From a virus: a stretch of DNA of 24,130 bases. The notes below the pieces were generated by a model. That model was not told the DNA's origin. It saw nothing but the letters and a program-made list of their open reading frames with translations, and did not search any database. Of the stretch, positions 23,901-24,130 are shown in pieces. The translations under genes and the position numbers were made by a program. How positions within the stretch are numbered: the first letter of the stretch is position 1; each line of letters opens with the position of its first letter. The stretch lies in IMG/VR virus record IMGVR_UViG_3300035070_001157, positions 1 through 24,130 of that record. One strand, given 5' to 3'.

Positions 23901-23947
23901 CGGTTTACACTAATTTAATTACGCTAAAGGTAAACCGTCCTTAGCGT
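23901..23947 (-). promoter_or_regulatory. Leader RNA with potential H-type pseudoknot
   Basis: On the minus strand ACGCTAAGG (23947-23939) pairs with CCTTTAGCGT (23930-23921) as a 9-bp stem with one bulged base. Its 8-base loop (23938-23931) contains CGGTTTA, which is complementary to TAAACCG at 23907-23901, so either a pseudoknot or a switch between two exclusive stems is possible. It ends about 19 bases before the start of the 96-residue gene. There is no T-run, so it is not a normal terminator. A translational control or RNA-processing signal is the inference. Confidence 0.45.
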
Positions 23948-23997
23948 TTGGTTTATAGTATATTATTACTTGTTTTTTTTGTTATTTAATTATTTTT

Positions 23998-24130
23998 TTA
24001 TTCTGTTATTAAATCCCAAGTTTGTGTTTCTTCATTCCATTGGTAAGGTTGATCGTCATCCGGATAAGGTACGTCAATAATAACATCCCATTGAACTAAT
24101 TCATCATTCCAATCATAAATTTTTCTGTCT
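23998..24130 (-). CDS. C-terminal fragment of a Trp/Asp-rich protein (cut by right edge)
   Basis: A frame open at the right edge ends at TAA 23998, leaving 43 complete codons. It holds two similar 15-residue units, YDWNDELVQWDVIID and YQWNEETQTWDLITE, with Tyr, Trp, Asn, Glu and Trp in the same places. Such Tyr-x-Trp-Asn/Asp-Glu-x-x-x-x-Trp tails occur at the C-termini of small phage structural or assembly proteins in marine phages (recalled, not checked). The 5' part is outside the window, so length, start and function are unknown. The stop is followed by the intergenic leader of the 96-residue gene. Confidence 0.55.
   Translation of the reverse strand, partial: DRKIYDWNDELVQWDVIIDVPYPDDDQPYQWNEETQTWDLITE

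Noticed and set aside
1-24130. tRNA genes, CRISPR arrays, integrase, transposase or attachment sites
   Set aside because: I looked on both strands and saw no cloverleaf-like sequence, no regularly spaced repeats and no recombinase-like protein.
23998-24130. Intergenic hairpin at 23921-23947 as a terminator for the right-edge gene
   Set aside because: The stem is fair but not followed by a T-run in either direction, so a regulatory leader is the better reading.

Overview
The window is a stretch of a tailed-phage genome, and every gene I can support lies on the minus strand. It is densely packed: 30 genes (28 complete, one cut at each edge), most separated by 0-35 bases or overlapping by 1-56 bases, with no gene-free stretch over 300 bases. 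The sequence is strongly AT-rich. Almost no start codon is preceded by a Shine-Dalgarno sequence; upstream bases are A/T runs. That pattern is known from Bacteroidota, especially flavobacteria, so I infer a marine or aquatic Bacteroidota host. There is no tape-measure, sheath or tube gene, and the tail genes look like P22/T7-type adaptor, stabilisation and nozzle proteins. This suggests a short-tailed (podovirus-like) particle, possibly a distant relative of crAss-like or Cellulophaga podoviruses (inference).

Reading in the direction of transcription (right to left): a clipped gene at the right edge; an intergenic region with a potential RNA pseudoknot; a 96-residue unknown protein; a phage GroEL followed by a GroES (reverse of the usual bacterial order); a small winged-helix-like protein; an EF-hand-like protein; and a lysis-like group (51-residue one-membrane-segment protein plus M15 peptidase). 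Then come small accessory proteins, including a basic Cys-rich protein, two mini-proteins of 58 and 56 residues, an HEXXH zincin-like protein and a GTA-type 3TM holin-like protein. A short run of small genes leads to a 201-residue protein that looks like two GroES folds in tandem, next to a candidate small terminase.

The left two thirds is the packaging and virion module in classical order: TerS candidate, TerL, portal, scaffold, major capsid protein (followed by a good hairpin-plus-T-tract terminator), an unknown late protein, two adaptor/ring-type proteins, a 1401-residue tail stabilisation protein carrying cadherin/Ig-like domains, a separate 475-residue nozzle-like protein, a cupin, and the N-terminal part of a Gln/Ala-rich internal virion protein cut by the window edge.

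The most interesting theme is chaperoning. One late transcription unit appears to carry a GroEL, a minimal GroES and a second, Cpn20-like double co-chaperonin beside the packaging genes. I infer a phage-specific folding machine for capsid or tail proteins. Functional assignments rest on reading motifs by eye; no database search was possible.
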